Positions 33,738 to 41,001 of a DNA stretch of 41,001 nucleotides are shown here, piece by piece. Below the pieces are notes generated by a model that saw only the letters and a list, made by a program, of their open reading frames with translations, ran no database searches and was not told where the DNA came from. Both the position numbers and the translations under genes were made by a program. The stretch covers positions 1 through 41,001 of the forward strand of contig NZ_JADKPZ010000017.1 of the NCBI RefSeq assembly GCF_016106035.1, read 5' to 3'. Source of the DNA: Arcobacter vandammei. GTDB taxonomy: Bacteria > Campylobacterota > Campylobacteria > Campylobacterales > Arcobacteraceae. The stretch's first letter is position 1. Each line of letters opens with the position of its first letter.

Positions 33738-34024
33738 TCATACTCCATTTTTGATAACTCTTCTAAAACAAATTTAATTTCATATTGCTCAAAAAATATA
33801 TTTCTTGATAATTCATCATTAACTTTTTTTAGAAACTCTATTTTATTATTTCTTTGTAAATCTTTATTATCTTTTGACTCTTTTAAAACTTGCAAAAGAG
33901 CCGATTTATATCTGTTTATTATATCTAATTTAGTCTGTGATTTTTTTAATATATTTTTATTATTTATATATAAAAAAACAACAACTAGAATAATTGTCAA
34001 AATAATAGTAGCTAAATAATCCAT
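33734..34024 (-). CDS. Small single-pass membrane protein in the Dsb cluster
   Basis: A 96-residue protein I do not recognise. One N-terminal membrane helix (about 3-21, LATIILTIILVVVFLYI) is followed by a charged, helical, probably cytoplasmic or periplasmic segment (KSQTKLDIINRYKSALLQVL ... FEQYEIKFVLEELSKMEYE). It has no cysteine, so it is not itself a thiol carrier. It starts on the last base of the DsbA-like stop codon and overlaps the TlpA-like gene by four bases, so it is translated with them. A scaffold or assembly factor is possible. Confidence 0.7.
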   Translation of the reverse strand: MDYLATIILTIILVVVFLYINNKNILKKSQTKLDIINRYKSALLQVLKESKDNKDLQRNNKIEFLKKVNDELSRNIFFEQYEIKFVLEELSKMEYE

Positions 34025-34674
34025 TATTTATAAATCTCTTTTTCTACTAAATCAAATAATGCTTTTTGAGATAGTTTTTCAAGTAAAACACCATTTACAA
34101 AAAGTGTTGGAGTACCTGTAACTCCCAAAGAATTAGCATCTTTTCTATCTTGTGCAATAATTTCAACAATTTTTGGATTATTCATATCTTGTTTTAGCTT
34201 TTCCAAATCTAAAGATGGAATTTCACTTAAAAATGTCCATAAAAGTTCTGGCTTATCAACATTTGAGTAATGAGATGCCCATAAAGCGTGTTTTTCAAAC
34301 ATCATATTTAAAACTTCTTCATATTTTCCTTGAACTCTTGCGGCTTCAAGCATTTGAATAGTAAGTCTTGAATTTTTATGATTATCCAAATATTTTATAA
34401 CAATTTGAATATCATCACTATACTCTTTGTAAAGTTTTTTAACAACTTGGCTAAATATAGCACATGATTCACACTCTGGGTCTAAAAATTCAACAACATA
34501 AATGCCTTTTTTATTATCTCCCATTTTAAAGGAGTAATCTCTTAAAAGCATCTCATCTTTATTTTCTATTGAAGAAATATTATTTGTTGTATTATTTTTA
34601 TAAAAAAATATAGCTAAAACAAATAAAATAATAACAATAACCAATGAGCCAAAAACAATCTTTTTATTTTGCAT
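34024..34674 (-). CDS. Membrane-anchored DsbA-family thiol oxidoreductase
   Basis: A 216-residue protein with an N-terminal membrane anchor (about 5-25) and a DsbA/BdbD-like thioredoxin domain with helical insertion. The redox motif is CESC at 68-71 (EFLDPECESCAIFSQVV), and the cis-proline lies in LGVTGTPTLFVNGVLL. Its partner is the DsbB-like protein encoded 54 bp upstream, which would re-oxidise it with quinone. CxxC motifs with acidic and Ser residues are less oxidising in many relatives, but the pairing supports oxidase function. Confidence 0.86.
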   Translation of the reverse strand: MQNKKIVFGSLVIVIILFVLAIFFYKNNTTNNISSIENKDEMLLRDYSFKMGDNKKGIYVVEFLDPECESCAIFSQVVKKLYKEYSDDIQIVIKYLDNHKNSRLTIQMLEAARVQGKYEEVLNMMFEKHALWASHYSNVDKPELLWTFLSEIPSLDLEKLKQDMNNPKIVEIIAQDRKDANSLGVTGTPTLFVNGVLLEKLSQKALFDLVEKEIYK

Positions 34675-34728
34675 CTCTTTCCTTTTTATAATTTTTTTGT
34701 ACTTTAACCAAAAAAGAATAACAGAAGA

Positions 34729-35127
34729 TTAAAGAGAACTTCCCTTTTTATAGATAATCAAGGCTATAAAAATACTCAAGAATGCTACAAAAGACATCAA
34801 AGGTATAGTAATAAATCCAAAATAATTTAAATAATCAACACTACAAGGAACACCATTAACACAAGGAGATAGAGTTTCTGGAATTATTTTTAATATCAAA
34901 AGATTATGATAAATTGAGATTAAAAGCCCAACACAAGCCAATGGAAAACTATATTTAAATACATTTTTGTCAGGATATAAAAGGTTTAATAAAAATATAA
35001 AAACAAGTGGATACATAAAGATTCTTTGATACCAACACAAAGAACAAGGGACAAAATTCATTATTTCTGAAAAGAATAAGCTACCAAGAGTAGCTACAAG
35101 AGAAAGTAAAAAAGCAAAAAAAATCAA
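34729..35127 (-). CDS. dsbB: DsbB/BdbC-family disulfide-bond formation protein
   Basis: A 132-residue quinone-linked thiol oxidase with four membrane helices. The first cysteine pair is C28-x-x-C31 in VPCSLCWYQRIFMYP, the family signature. The second pair is C89 and C95 in the second periplasmic loop (SPCVNGVPCSVDYL). The length is short, closer to BdbC than to E. coli DsbB (176). It passes electrons from the DsbA-like protein to the quinone pool. It is the first gene of the minus-strand thiol cluster. Confidence 0.9.
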   Translation of the reverse strand: MIFFAFLLSLVATLGSLFFSEIMNFVPCSLCWYQRIFMYPLVFIFLLNLLYPDKNVFKYSFPLACVGLLISIYHNLLILKIIPETLSPCVNGVPCSVDYLNYFGFITIPLMSFVAFLSIFIALIIYKKGSSL

Positions 35128-35216
35128 AACAATAATCCTTATATCGATATTTAATAAGTTTCATTGTAACAAAAAAATGTTAATATTCGCCATTATTTTT
35201 AAAAAAGGAAAACGAG

Positions 35217-37742
35217 TTGAGATATATTATCTTAGGTCTTATTATGGCTGGACTTTTTCAAGTCTTTTTTTGGATTACACAAGACAATCTTGTAACAATA
35301 AAAGACAGCTCTATGGACAAAATAGAGTCTCTTTCTTACTCTCCATATGAAGGGTATGAAAAAAAACTTTTGTCGAAACAACAAATTTCAAATGATGTAG
35401 ATTTACTACAAAACTTTACAACAAAAATTAGAACTTATGCTACAAAAGAGGCTTTTGAAATATTGGAAGCTTCAAAAGATAGTACAATGCCTATAGATTT
35501 AGGTCTTTGGATTAGTGGTGATCATCAAGAAAACTACTTAGAAATAAAAAGAGCTTTACAAATTTTGGAAAAGTATCCTACTAGAGTTGAAAATGTAATC
35601 GTAGGAAATGAGGTTCTTTTAAGAGCTGATATAAAAGAAGAAGAACTTTTTGCTTATGTTGATTTTATGAGAAGCTTTACAAAAAAACCAATTACAGTTG
35701 CTGAAACTTGGGATGTTTGGGAAAGAGTTCCAGACTTAGCAAAACATGTTGATTTTTTAACTATTCACATCTTACCTTATTGGGAAAAAATTCCAATTGA
35801 TAGATATAATGATTTTTTATTAGAAAAATACTCAATAGTTGAAAAAACTCATCCAAATAGAAAGATAGTAATTGGTGAAACAGGATGGCCTAGCCACGGA
35901 TACAACAACAATAAAGCTGTACCAAATATAAAAAATCAAGCTCAAGCAATTAGAAGTTTTATAAATTTAGCTCATGAAAAAAATTGGCACTACAATATAA
36001 TCGAAGCCTTTGATCAACCTTGGAAAGGTTATGATGAGGGAAATGTAGGACAATATTGGGGAATATTTGATACAAATAGAACTTTAAAATTCCAATTGAT
36101 TGGAAAAGTTGAGCTAAACCAATATTGGTTATATCAGATGATTGCTGCTATTATAATTGGTGCATTACTTACAATTTTCGGGCTTAGAAACCAAAAAATA
36201 AATATTAGCCATGCTTTTGCTTATGCAATTGCTGCACAAGGAATGGCATTTGGTATAGTAATGGCTGCAATTTATCCATTTATCAACTATATGAACTTCG
36301 GTATGTGGGTTATGTGGGGAATGGGAAGTTTTCTAATGATTCCTCTTGTAATTATAACTTTAGCAAAAGCAAATGAGTTATTTCGTTCAACTATTGGAGT
36401 TACTCCAACAAGACTTGTTCCACTTGATTTAAAATCACAAAATGCACCACTTGTTTCAATTCATGTTCCTGCATATAAAGAGCAACCTCATGTTTTAGCT
36501 GAAACTTTAGAGAGCCTTTCAAAACTTACTTATCCAAATTTTGAAGTTTTAGTTATCATAAATAATACTCCAGAAGATTTTTATAAAACTCCAATAAAAG
36601 AGCTTTGTGAAAAATTAGGAGATAAGTTTAAATATCTTGATATAAAATGTACTGGATTTAAAGCAGGTGCTTTAAATATGGCACTTGATTATACAGATAA
36701 AAATGCAGAAATTATTGCCGTTATTGATGCAGATTATAAAGTAGAATCTCCTTGGCTTGTTGATTTAGTTCCACTTTTTGATGATCCAAAAGTGGCTATC
36801 GTTCAAGCTCCACAAGATCATAGAGATGGAGATGAAAGTATCATAAAAGCTGCAATGAATGCAGAATATGCTGGTTTCTTTGATATTGGAATGGTTGATA
36901 GAAATGAAGAAAATGCCATAGTTGTTCACGGAACAATGGTGATGGTTAGACTTAGTGCTATGATGGAAGTTGGTGGTTGGGGAACTGATACAATAGTTGA
37001 AGATAGTGAACTAGGACTTAGACTTTTTGAAGCTGGTTATATAGCTCACTATACAAATAGAAGATATGGTTACGGGCTACTTCCTGATACTGTTGAAGCC
37101 TTTAAAACTCAAAGACATAGATGGGCTTATGGTGCTATTCAAATTCTTAAAAAACATTGGAGAGAGTTTAAACCAAGTTCAACAAAACTTAGTCCTAGAC
37201 AAAAAAATAAGTTTGTTACAGGGTGGTTTTTCTGGTTAAGTGATGCTATGGGTCCAATTATGGCTGTTATGAATATTATTTGGGTTCCTGTAATAATCTT
37301 TGTTGGAGTTACTATTCCTACAATTCCACTTACAATCCCGATTATCACAGCATTTATAGTAAATATTTTACACACATTTATTTTATATAGAACAAAAGTA
37401 AAAGCTACTTTTAAAGATATTTTCTTAAGCTCAATTGCATCTATGAGTCTGCAACTAATCATTTTTAAAGCCGTATTTGACGGATTTATAAAAGATGGAT
37501 TACCATTTAAACGAACAGAAAAAGGTGGAAAAGCAAAAAAAGGTTCAAGCCCTATAAAATATGAGATGATTTTAGGGTTTTTACTTTTAGTTGCATTCTT
37601 TGCTCTAATCTTCACAAATCATACAGGTATTATAGAGATTTATGTATTTGCTGCAACAATCTTTATTCAAACTATACCTTACTTAAGTGCCATTATTATG
37701 AGATGGTTAGAACTTTACTCTTTAAAAAATCAGAAATCTTAA
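35217..37742 (+). CDS. GH17 - GT2 fusion, probable beta-glucan synthase
   Basis: An 841-residue membrane protein. An N-terminal membrane helix is followed by a periplasmic glycoside hydrolase 17 domain (about 35-290) with catalytic glutamates E132 (VIVGNEVLLR) and E221 (VIGETGWPSHG). Helices follow (about 303-322, 330-385), then a cytoplasmic processive GT2 domain (about 410-640) with DAD at 504-506, VEDSELG (D596) and QRHRW at 632-636. More helices end the protein. NdvB-type proteins combine these two domains to make and remodel beta-1,3 or cyclic beta-glucans. The start is TTG with AGGA seven bases upstream. It is monocistronic, so no pathway partners are visible. Confidence 0.88.
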   Translation: MRYIILGLIMAGLFQVFFWITQDNLVTIKDSSMDKIESLSYSPYEGYEKKLLSKQQISNDVDLLQNFTTKIRTYATKEAFEILEASKDSTMPIDLGLWISGDHQENYLEIKRALQILEKYPTRVENVIVGNEVLLRADIKEEELFAYVDFMRSFTKKPITVAETWDVWERVPDLAKHVDFLTIHILPYWEKIPIDRYNDFLLEKYSIVEKTHPNRKIVIGETGWPSHGYNNNKAVPNIKNQAQAIRSFINLAHEKNWHYNIIEAFDQPWKGYDEGNVGQYWGIFDTNRTLKFQLIGKVELNQYWLYQMIAAIIIGALLTIFGLRNQKINISHAFAYAIAAQGMAFGIVMAAIYPFINYMNFGMWVMWGMGSFLMIPLVIITLAKANELFRSTIGVTPTRLVPLDLKSQNAPLVSIHVPAYKEQPHVLAETLESLSKLTYPNFEVLVIINNTPEDFYKTPIKELCEKLGDKFKYLDIKCTGFKAGALNMALDYTDKNAEIIAVIDADYKVESPWLVDLVPLFDDPKVAIVQAPQDHRDGDESIIKAAMNAEYAGFFDIGMVDRNEENAIVVHGTMVMVRLSAMMEVGGWGTDTIVEDSELGLRLFEAGYIAHYTNRRYGYGLLPDTVEAFKTQRHRWAYGAIQILKKHWREFKPSSTKLSPRQKNKFVTGWFFWLSDAMGPIMAVMNIIWVPVIIFVGVTIPTIPLTIPIITAFIVNILHTFILYRTKVKATFKDIFLSSIASMSLQLIIFKAVFDGFIKDGLPFKRTEKGGKAKKGSSPIKYEMILGFLLLVAFFALIFTNHTGIIEIYVFAATIFIQTIPYLSAIIMRWLELYSLKNQKS

Positions 37743-37752
37743 AAGGTTTCTG
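37731..37752 (+). terminator. Weak hairpin after the GH17-GT2 gene
   Basis: CAGAAATC (37731-37738) and GGTTTCTG (37745-37752) form an eight-bp stem including one G-U pair, overlapping the stop codon. No T-run follows, so termination is uncertain. Confidence 0.35.
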
Positions 37753-37808
37753 ATAAAACTACATATACTATTAAAACAAAATATCCAAAGTTATAAATAC
37801 TTTTTTAG

Positions 37809-37814
37809 TAGAAT
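37809..37814 (+). promoter_or_regulatory. Probable -10 element of the MbfA-like gene
   Basis: TAGAAT lies 25 bp before the ATG at 37839, with AAAAGGA between them as the ribosome-binding site. No iron-regulator box was evident. Confidence 0.35.
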
Positions 37815-37838
37815 ACAAAACTAAAAAAAGGAAATATT

Positions 37839-38720
37839 ATGAATATATTATCAAATAAAACAAATTTAAAAAAAGCTTTAAGACAACAACAAAACGAGAT
37901 AAACGATTACACTATTTATAAAGCCTTGAGCCTTCATCAAAAGGATGAAAACAACAAAAAAATATTTAACATAATTGCAAATGAAGAGAAAAGCCATTAT
38001 GATTTTTGGGTAAAGATTACAAAAAAAGAGTTAAAAGCTCAAAAAATTGTGGTTTTATTTTATATTTTTCTTGTAAAGATATTTGGAACTTCTTTTGCAC
38101 TAAAAACTTTGGAAAGAAGAGAAGCTGGTGCTGAAGAGTTTTATAAAGAACTTTTTCATATATATCCAGAAGCAAAAACTATATATAAGCAAGAAACAGA
38201 ACATGAATTTGCCTTAATTGATATGTTGCACGATAAAAAGTTAGTTTATGCAGGGGCTATAGTTTTAGGAATGAATGATGCTTTAGTTGAACTTACAGGA
38301 ACTTTAAGTGGTATTGCCTTTGCCTTTGACAAAAGCCTAGTTGTAGGACTTACAGGGCTTATTATGGGAATTGCAGCTTCACTATCAATGGCTGGTTCAG
38401 CTTATCTTGAAGCAAAAGAAAATCCAAGTGAACTTATAAAACCTTTGACTTATTCACTTTATACAGGAGTTTCATATATCCTTACAACTGCTATTTTAGT
38501 AGCACCATTTTTTATTTTTGATTCAATTTTAAAGTCAATTATAATGATGTTTATTTGTGCATTTTTGGCAATTGTCTCTTACAATTTTTATATAAGTGTT
38601 GCAAAAGATTTAAGCTTTACAAAAAGAGTTTTACAAATGTCAGCTATTACTTTTGGGGTTGCAATTATCTCTTTTTTGATTGGATATTTAGTAAAACACT
38701 ATTTTGGAATAGAGATTTAA
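37839..38720 (+). CDS. Ferritin-like / VIT1-CCC1 family iron exporter (MbfA-like)
   Basis: A 293-residue protein with two parts. Residues about 5-130 are a rubrerythrin-type ferritin-like bundle with di-iron candidate ligands E20, E50 and H53 (IANEEKSHYDFW) and the cluster E119-E123 (QETEHEFA). Residues about 135-290 are a VIT1/CCC1 membrane domain (AIVLGMNDALVELTGTLSG, LIMGIAASLSMAGSAYLEAK), with five helices. The order matches MbfA, which binds ferrous iron and exports it, protecting against iron-dependent peroxide stress. Some members carry manganese instead. It is monocistronic and ends in a strong terminator. Confidence 0.88.
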   Translation: MNILSNKTNLKKALRQQQNEINDYTIYKALSLHQKDENNKKIFNIIANEEKSHYDFWVKITKKELKAQKIVVLFYIFLVKIFGTSFALKTLERREAGAEEFYKELFHIYPEAKTIYKQETEHEFALIDMLHDKKLVYAGAIVLGMNDALVELTGTLSGIAFAFDKSLVVGLTGLIMGIAASLSMAGSAYLEAKENPSELIKPLTYSLYTGVSYILTTAILVAPFFIFDSILKSIIMMFICAFLAIVSYNFYISVAKDLSFTKRVLQMSAITFGVAIISFLIGYLVKHYFGIEI

Positions 38721-38721
38721 A

Positions 38722-38749
38722 AAATAGGCTTTATATAAAAAGCCTATTT
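38722..38749. terminator. Bidirectional terminator
   Basis: AAATAGGCTTT (38722-38732) pairs perfectly with AAAGCCTATTT (38739-38749) around a six-base loop, between the convergent MbfA-like and antiporter genes. It overlaps the antiporter stop codon. Confidence 0.8.
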
Positions 38750-40373
38750 AATCATATTTATATAATTTTAAATCACAACAATTTGTTGCTTCTTCTACAA
38801 GTAACTTTCCAATTTCAGCATGAGCATGAACAAACTTTTTAATCCTTAAATCACTTAAAAGATGTTTTTCATCTAAGGATTCATATTTCAAAATAATATT
38901 TGCTTCTGGGCAATATTTAAGTATTGCATCACAAATTAAAATTTTATTATAAGTTTCATTTATTGTCATAATAATACTTGATGACCGTTCAACTCTTAAA
39001 GCTTCCAAAACAGAGTGTTTCTCTAAATCTCCAAAAAATGCTCTATATCCAAGCTTTGTTGCTAATTGAACTTGTCTTAAGTCATTTGAAACAATAACAA
39101 AAGGTAATTTTCTATCTTCTAAATCTTTTGCAACAACTCTTCCTAATATAGAAAAACCACAAACTATAATATGTTGGCTCTCTCTAATAGGTTCAATATT
39201 ATCACTTTCATATAAATCTTTTGCCAAAGCACCAGAAATTTTGTAAATATTATTCAAGAAAAATGGAGTTAAAATCATAGACATTACAGATATTAATACC
39301 AAAAAGTTAGCTGTTTCGTGTGGTATTACACCTTGATTTGAAGCTAAAGTAAAAATAGCAAATGAAAACTCCCCTACTTGACAAAGAGCAATAGCTGTTT
39401 TTATAGAAGTATTTTTATCTGATTTTCGTCTTATTATTACATATACAGCTAATGCTTTTAAAAGCATTACAAGTAAAAATAGCCCTACAACTATATGGAT
39501 GTTTTGTAAAAAATATACAATATCAATTTTTGCACCCACAGTAAAAAAGAAAGTTCCTAAAAGTAAATCTTTGAAGTTTAAAATATCTGACTCAACTTTT
39601 ATTTTAAATTTTGTATCAGCAATAATCATTCCAGCCAAAAAAGCACCCAAAGAGTAAGTAAAACCTAAATATTCAGCCAAAAGTGAAGCACCAACAACAA
39701 TAGATAAAACTGCTCCTATAAAAAGCTCTTCTAGTCTTGTATTTGCAGAAAATCGAAGTAACCAAGTAATAATTCTTTTACCAAAAATAAACATAAAAAA
39801 TAGAATTATAGCTGCACTCACAGTAGTTTTAATTAATACTTCTGTTATAGATAAAGTATCATTTGTCATAAATGAGATTAAAAGTAAAATTGGAATTACT
39901 GCTAAATCTTGAAATATTAAAATTGCTGTACTTTTTTCTCCATAAGGTGTATAAATATCTCTTGATTGTTTTAAATATGGTAAAACAATAGCTGTCGAAG
40001 ATAGAGAAAATGCTAGTGAAACTATCAAAGATATTTCAATTGTCAAAGCAAAAACTAAATGAGCTACAACAAAGATTAAAATTGCACTTATTACTACTTG
40101 TAAAAAACCATTTAAAAGCAAAATCTCTTTCATTTTTTTAATTTTATCTATACTGATTTCAAGTCCAATAGTAAACATCAAAAAAACAATTCCAAACTCT
40201 GATATTGCATCAAGAGAACTCATATTTACTCCCTTAAAATGAAAGCCATAAGAGATTATAATTCCTGTTAATATATATCCTATAATTTGAGAAACTCCAA
40301 ATCTCTTAAGAATAATATTTATAACTGTAGCTAAAAAGATAGCCAAAAAAAGGGTTAATAAAAAGTGTTCCAT
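38748..40373 (-). CDS. CPA2-family monovalent cation/proton antiporter with RCK (TrkA-N) domain
   Basis: A 541-residue KefB/KefC/YbaL-like antiporter. The membrane part (about 1-375) has the family signatures FGVSQIIGYILTG, FGIVFLMFTIGLEI, LSSTAIVLPYLKQS, LIFQDLAVIPILLL and LCQVGEFSFAIFTLA. The C-terminal TrkA-N Rossmann domain (about 400-520, HIIVCGFSILGRVVAKDLED) binds NAD(H) or another nucleotide. Potassium efflux in response to electrophiles or pH is the family role. The KefF/KefG partner is not adjacent and the glutathione-gating loop cannot be verified. Divergent from the DUF6172-like gene. Confidence 0.9.
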   Translation of the reverse strand: MEHFLLTLFLAIFLATVINIILKRFGVSQIIGYILTGIIISYGFHFKGVNMSSLDAISEFGIVFLMFTIGLEISIDKIKKMKEILLLNGFLQVVISAILIFVVAHLVFALTIEISLIVSLAFSLSSTAIVLPYLKQSRDIYTPYGEKSTAILIFQDLAVIPILLLISFMTNDTLSITEVLIKTTVSAAIILFFMFIFGKRIITWLLRFSANTRLEELFIGAVLSIVVGASLLAEYLGFTYSLGAFLAGMIIADTKFKIKVESDILNFKDLLLGTFFFTVGAKIDIVYFLQNIHIVVGLFLLVMLLKALAVYVIIRRKSDKNTSIKTAIALCQVGEFSFAIFTLASNQGVIPHETANFLVLISVMSMILTPFFLNNIYKISGALAKDLYESDNIEPIRESQHIIVCGFSILGRVVAKDLEDRKLPFVIVSNDLRQVQLATKLGYRAFFGDLEKHSVLEALRVERSSSIIMTINETYNKILICDAILKYCPEANIILKYESLDEKHLLSDLRIKKFVHAHAEIGKLLVEEATNCCDLKLYKYD

Positions 40374-40457
40374 GCTACTTCTTTGTGTAAGATTTCAAGA
40401 TTATAACAAAAAAACTCTTGATTTTTTTAAATCAAATAATTTTTTATTTATCTTTGC

Positions 40458-40463
40458 TATAAT
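40458..40463 (+). promoter_or_regulatory. -10 element of the DUF6172-like gene
   Basis: TATAAT preceded by GC, 22 bp before the ATG at 40486, with AAAAGGA between. The 112-bp region also contains the imperfectly FNR-like inverted repeat TTGATTT-N4-AAATCAA at 40418-40435. Confidence 0.5.
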
Positions 40464-40485
40464 CTTTTTTTAAAAGGATAATAAA

Positions 40486-40806
40486 ATGAAAAAACAGTTT
40501 TTAATAAACATAGGCAATAAAACAAGAGATAGGCAAGTTGATAGCATAAAGAATGAGATTAGAAAATATATAAAAAGAGAGAAAAGTAAAAAACTTCCTG
40601 AAGGTTTTAATACTTGGTTTTTTAATTGTAGATTTGGAAAAACACAAGAAGAATCAAAAGAGATAAATTTTGCAGAGATTATTAAAAGTGTAGATTTTGC
40701 ACAAAATGAAAACTATGAAAGCTTTTATTTGGAGATTATTTCAAAAGCGATTTATAAAGAGAAAAAAGCTTCAAATGAAAATGAAGAAGAAATTTTAGAA
40801 AATTAA
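40486..40806 (+). CDS. DUF6172-like protein of unknown function
   Basis: A 106-residue basic cytoplasmic protein. The pattern 'RQVDSIKNEIRKYIKREKSK' followed by 'LPEGFNTWFFNCRFG' and 'INFAEIIKSVDFAQNENYES' with 'FYLEIISKA' agrees with my recollection of the DUF6172 family, small proteins found in many proteobacteria. The C-terminal tail is acidic and low-complexity (NENEEEILEN). No catalytic residues are evident. It precedes glyA by 85 bp on the same strand, with no strong terminator between, so partial read-through into glyA is possible. Confidence 0.75.
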   Translation: MKKQFLINIGNKTRDRQVDSIKNEIRKYIKREKSKKLPEGFNTWFFNCRFGKTQEESKEINFAEIIKSVDFAQNENYESFYLEIISKAIYKEKKASNENEEEILEN

Positions 40807-40891
40807 AATTTAGCAATTTTTGGATTGCTTAGAAATTTAATTTTTGTTAATATTAAAAAATTTAAAACCCAAAAAATAAAAAGGAAAAAAG

Positions 40892-41001
40892 ATGAACTAC
40901 ATAACAAAAGATAATTTGAAAACAGCTGATATTGAGGTATTTGATATTGTTGAAGCAGAGCTTGTAAGACAAACAACTCACCTTGAGATGATTGCTAGTG
41001 A
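40892..41001 (+). CDS. glyA: Serine hydroxymethyltransferase, N-terminal fragment
   Basis: The ATG at 40892, with AAGGAAAA upstream, opens a frame to the right edge with 36 complete codons. Its sequence ([20 protein letters not shown] then MIASE) is the invariant N-terminal region of serine hydroxymethyltransferase, in which 'LELIASEN' is the hallmark. GlyA converts serine and tetrahydrofolate to glycine and 5,10-methylene-tetrahydrofolate. The PLP lysine and the rest of the enzyme lie beyond the window. Confidence 0.93.
   Translation, partial: MNYITKDNLKTADIEVFDIVEAELVRQTTHLEMIAS

Noticed and set aside
37139-37615. Minus-strand 158-codon open frame within the GH17-GT2 gene
   Set aside because: Antisense to the membrane helices of the GT2 protein, with no start signal or family pattern.
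38555-38842. Plus-strand 95-codon open frame
   Set aside because: It overlaps the MbfA-like gene in another frame, runs through the terminator and into the antisense of the antiporter gene.
40418-40435. TTGATTT-N4-AAATCAA inverted repeat as an FNR site
   Set aside because: The TTGAT and ATCAA half-sites are separated by eight bases instead of four, so it does not fit the FNR spacing; it may be chance in T-rich promoter DNA.
1-41001. CRISPR array, tRNA, rRNA, insertion sequence or prophage
   Set aside because: I saw no regularly spaced repeats, no cloverleaf-like segments with conserved T-arm, no transposase or integrase and no terminal repeats. Intergenic gaps are all under about 300 bp.

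Overview
The window is chromosomal DNA from a Campylobacterota bacterium, most likely of the Arcobacter group (Arcobacter/Aliarcobacter). The reasons are the very AT-rich composition, genes packed with frequent 1-50 bp overlaps, several TTG starts with good Shine-Dalgarno sequences, and gene orders known from Campylobacter: RluA-type pseudouridine synthase - flpA - trmB - ftsE - ftsX - envC, and mlaA - mlaC - RND exporter. No rRNA, tRNA, CRISPR array, insertion sequence or prophage was recognised. The window is mostly core genome, with a partial gene at each edge: the start of a T6SS vgrG (left, minus strand) and of glyA (right, plus strand).

Layout. 1-950: vgrG 5' end and a secreted glycine-zipper protein. 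1000-3390: a minus-strand operon of a small secreted protein, response regulator, histidine kinase and mono-haem cytochrome. An exact FNR-consensus palindrome separates it from a divergent membrane diguanylate cyclase (3595-5124). 5147-7607: hemL, ppnP, atpZ-like gene and a membrane protein. 7715-9618: tonB-like gene and rodA, convergent. 9638-16770: a seven-gene plus-strand run for rRNA modification, adhesion, tRNA methylation and cell-division murein hydrolysis (FtsEX-EnvC). 16780-19513: YgjP-like metallopeptidase, aspartate aminotransferase and a cation-efflux protein. 19684-23321: divergent acnB and an M48 lipoprotein protease, with paired TTGTACAA-type palindromes between them.

23328-27278 is the most interesting segment. 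It is a tight four-gene operon encoding a coiled-coil protein, a transmembrane protein with a cytoplasmic domain plus periplasmic BON and OmpA peptidoglycan-binding domains, a Ras/Rab-like small GTPase with non-canonical switch residues, and a cytoplasmic PAS-GGDEF protein. The first two proteins share an almost identical ten-residue motif near their N-termini. I read this as a GTPase-centred signalling module that spans the inner membrane to the cell wall and is coupled to c-di-GMP. It lies just downstream of yebC.

28164-33148: MlaA/MlaC/RND lipid-trafficking genes, a LOG-family hydrolase and a HAD phosphatase. 33168-35127: an envelope thiol-redox cluster (DsbB-like, anchored DsbA-like, unknown small membrane protein, TlpA-like lipoprotein). 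35217-37742: a GH17-GT2 fusion, probably for a beta-glucan. 37839-41001: an MbfA-like ferritin/VIT iron exporter, a KefB-type antiporter, a DUF6172-like protein and the start of glyA. Convergent gene pairs are commonly separated by compact hairpin terminators that overlap the stop codons.
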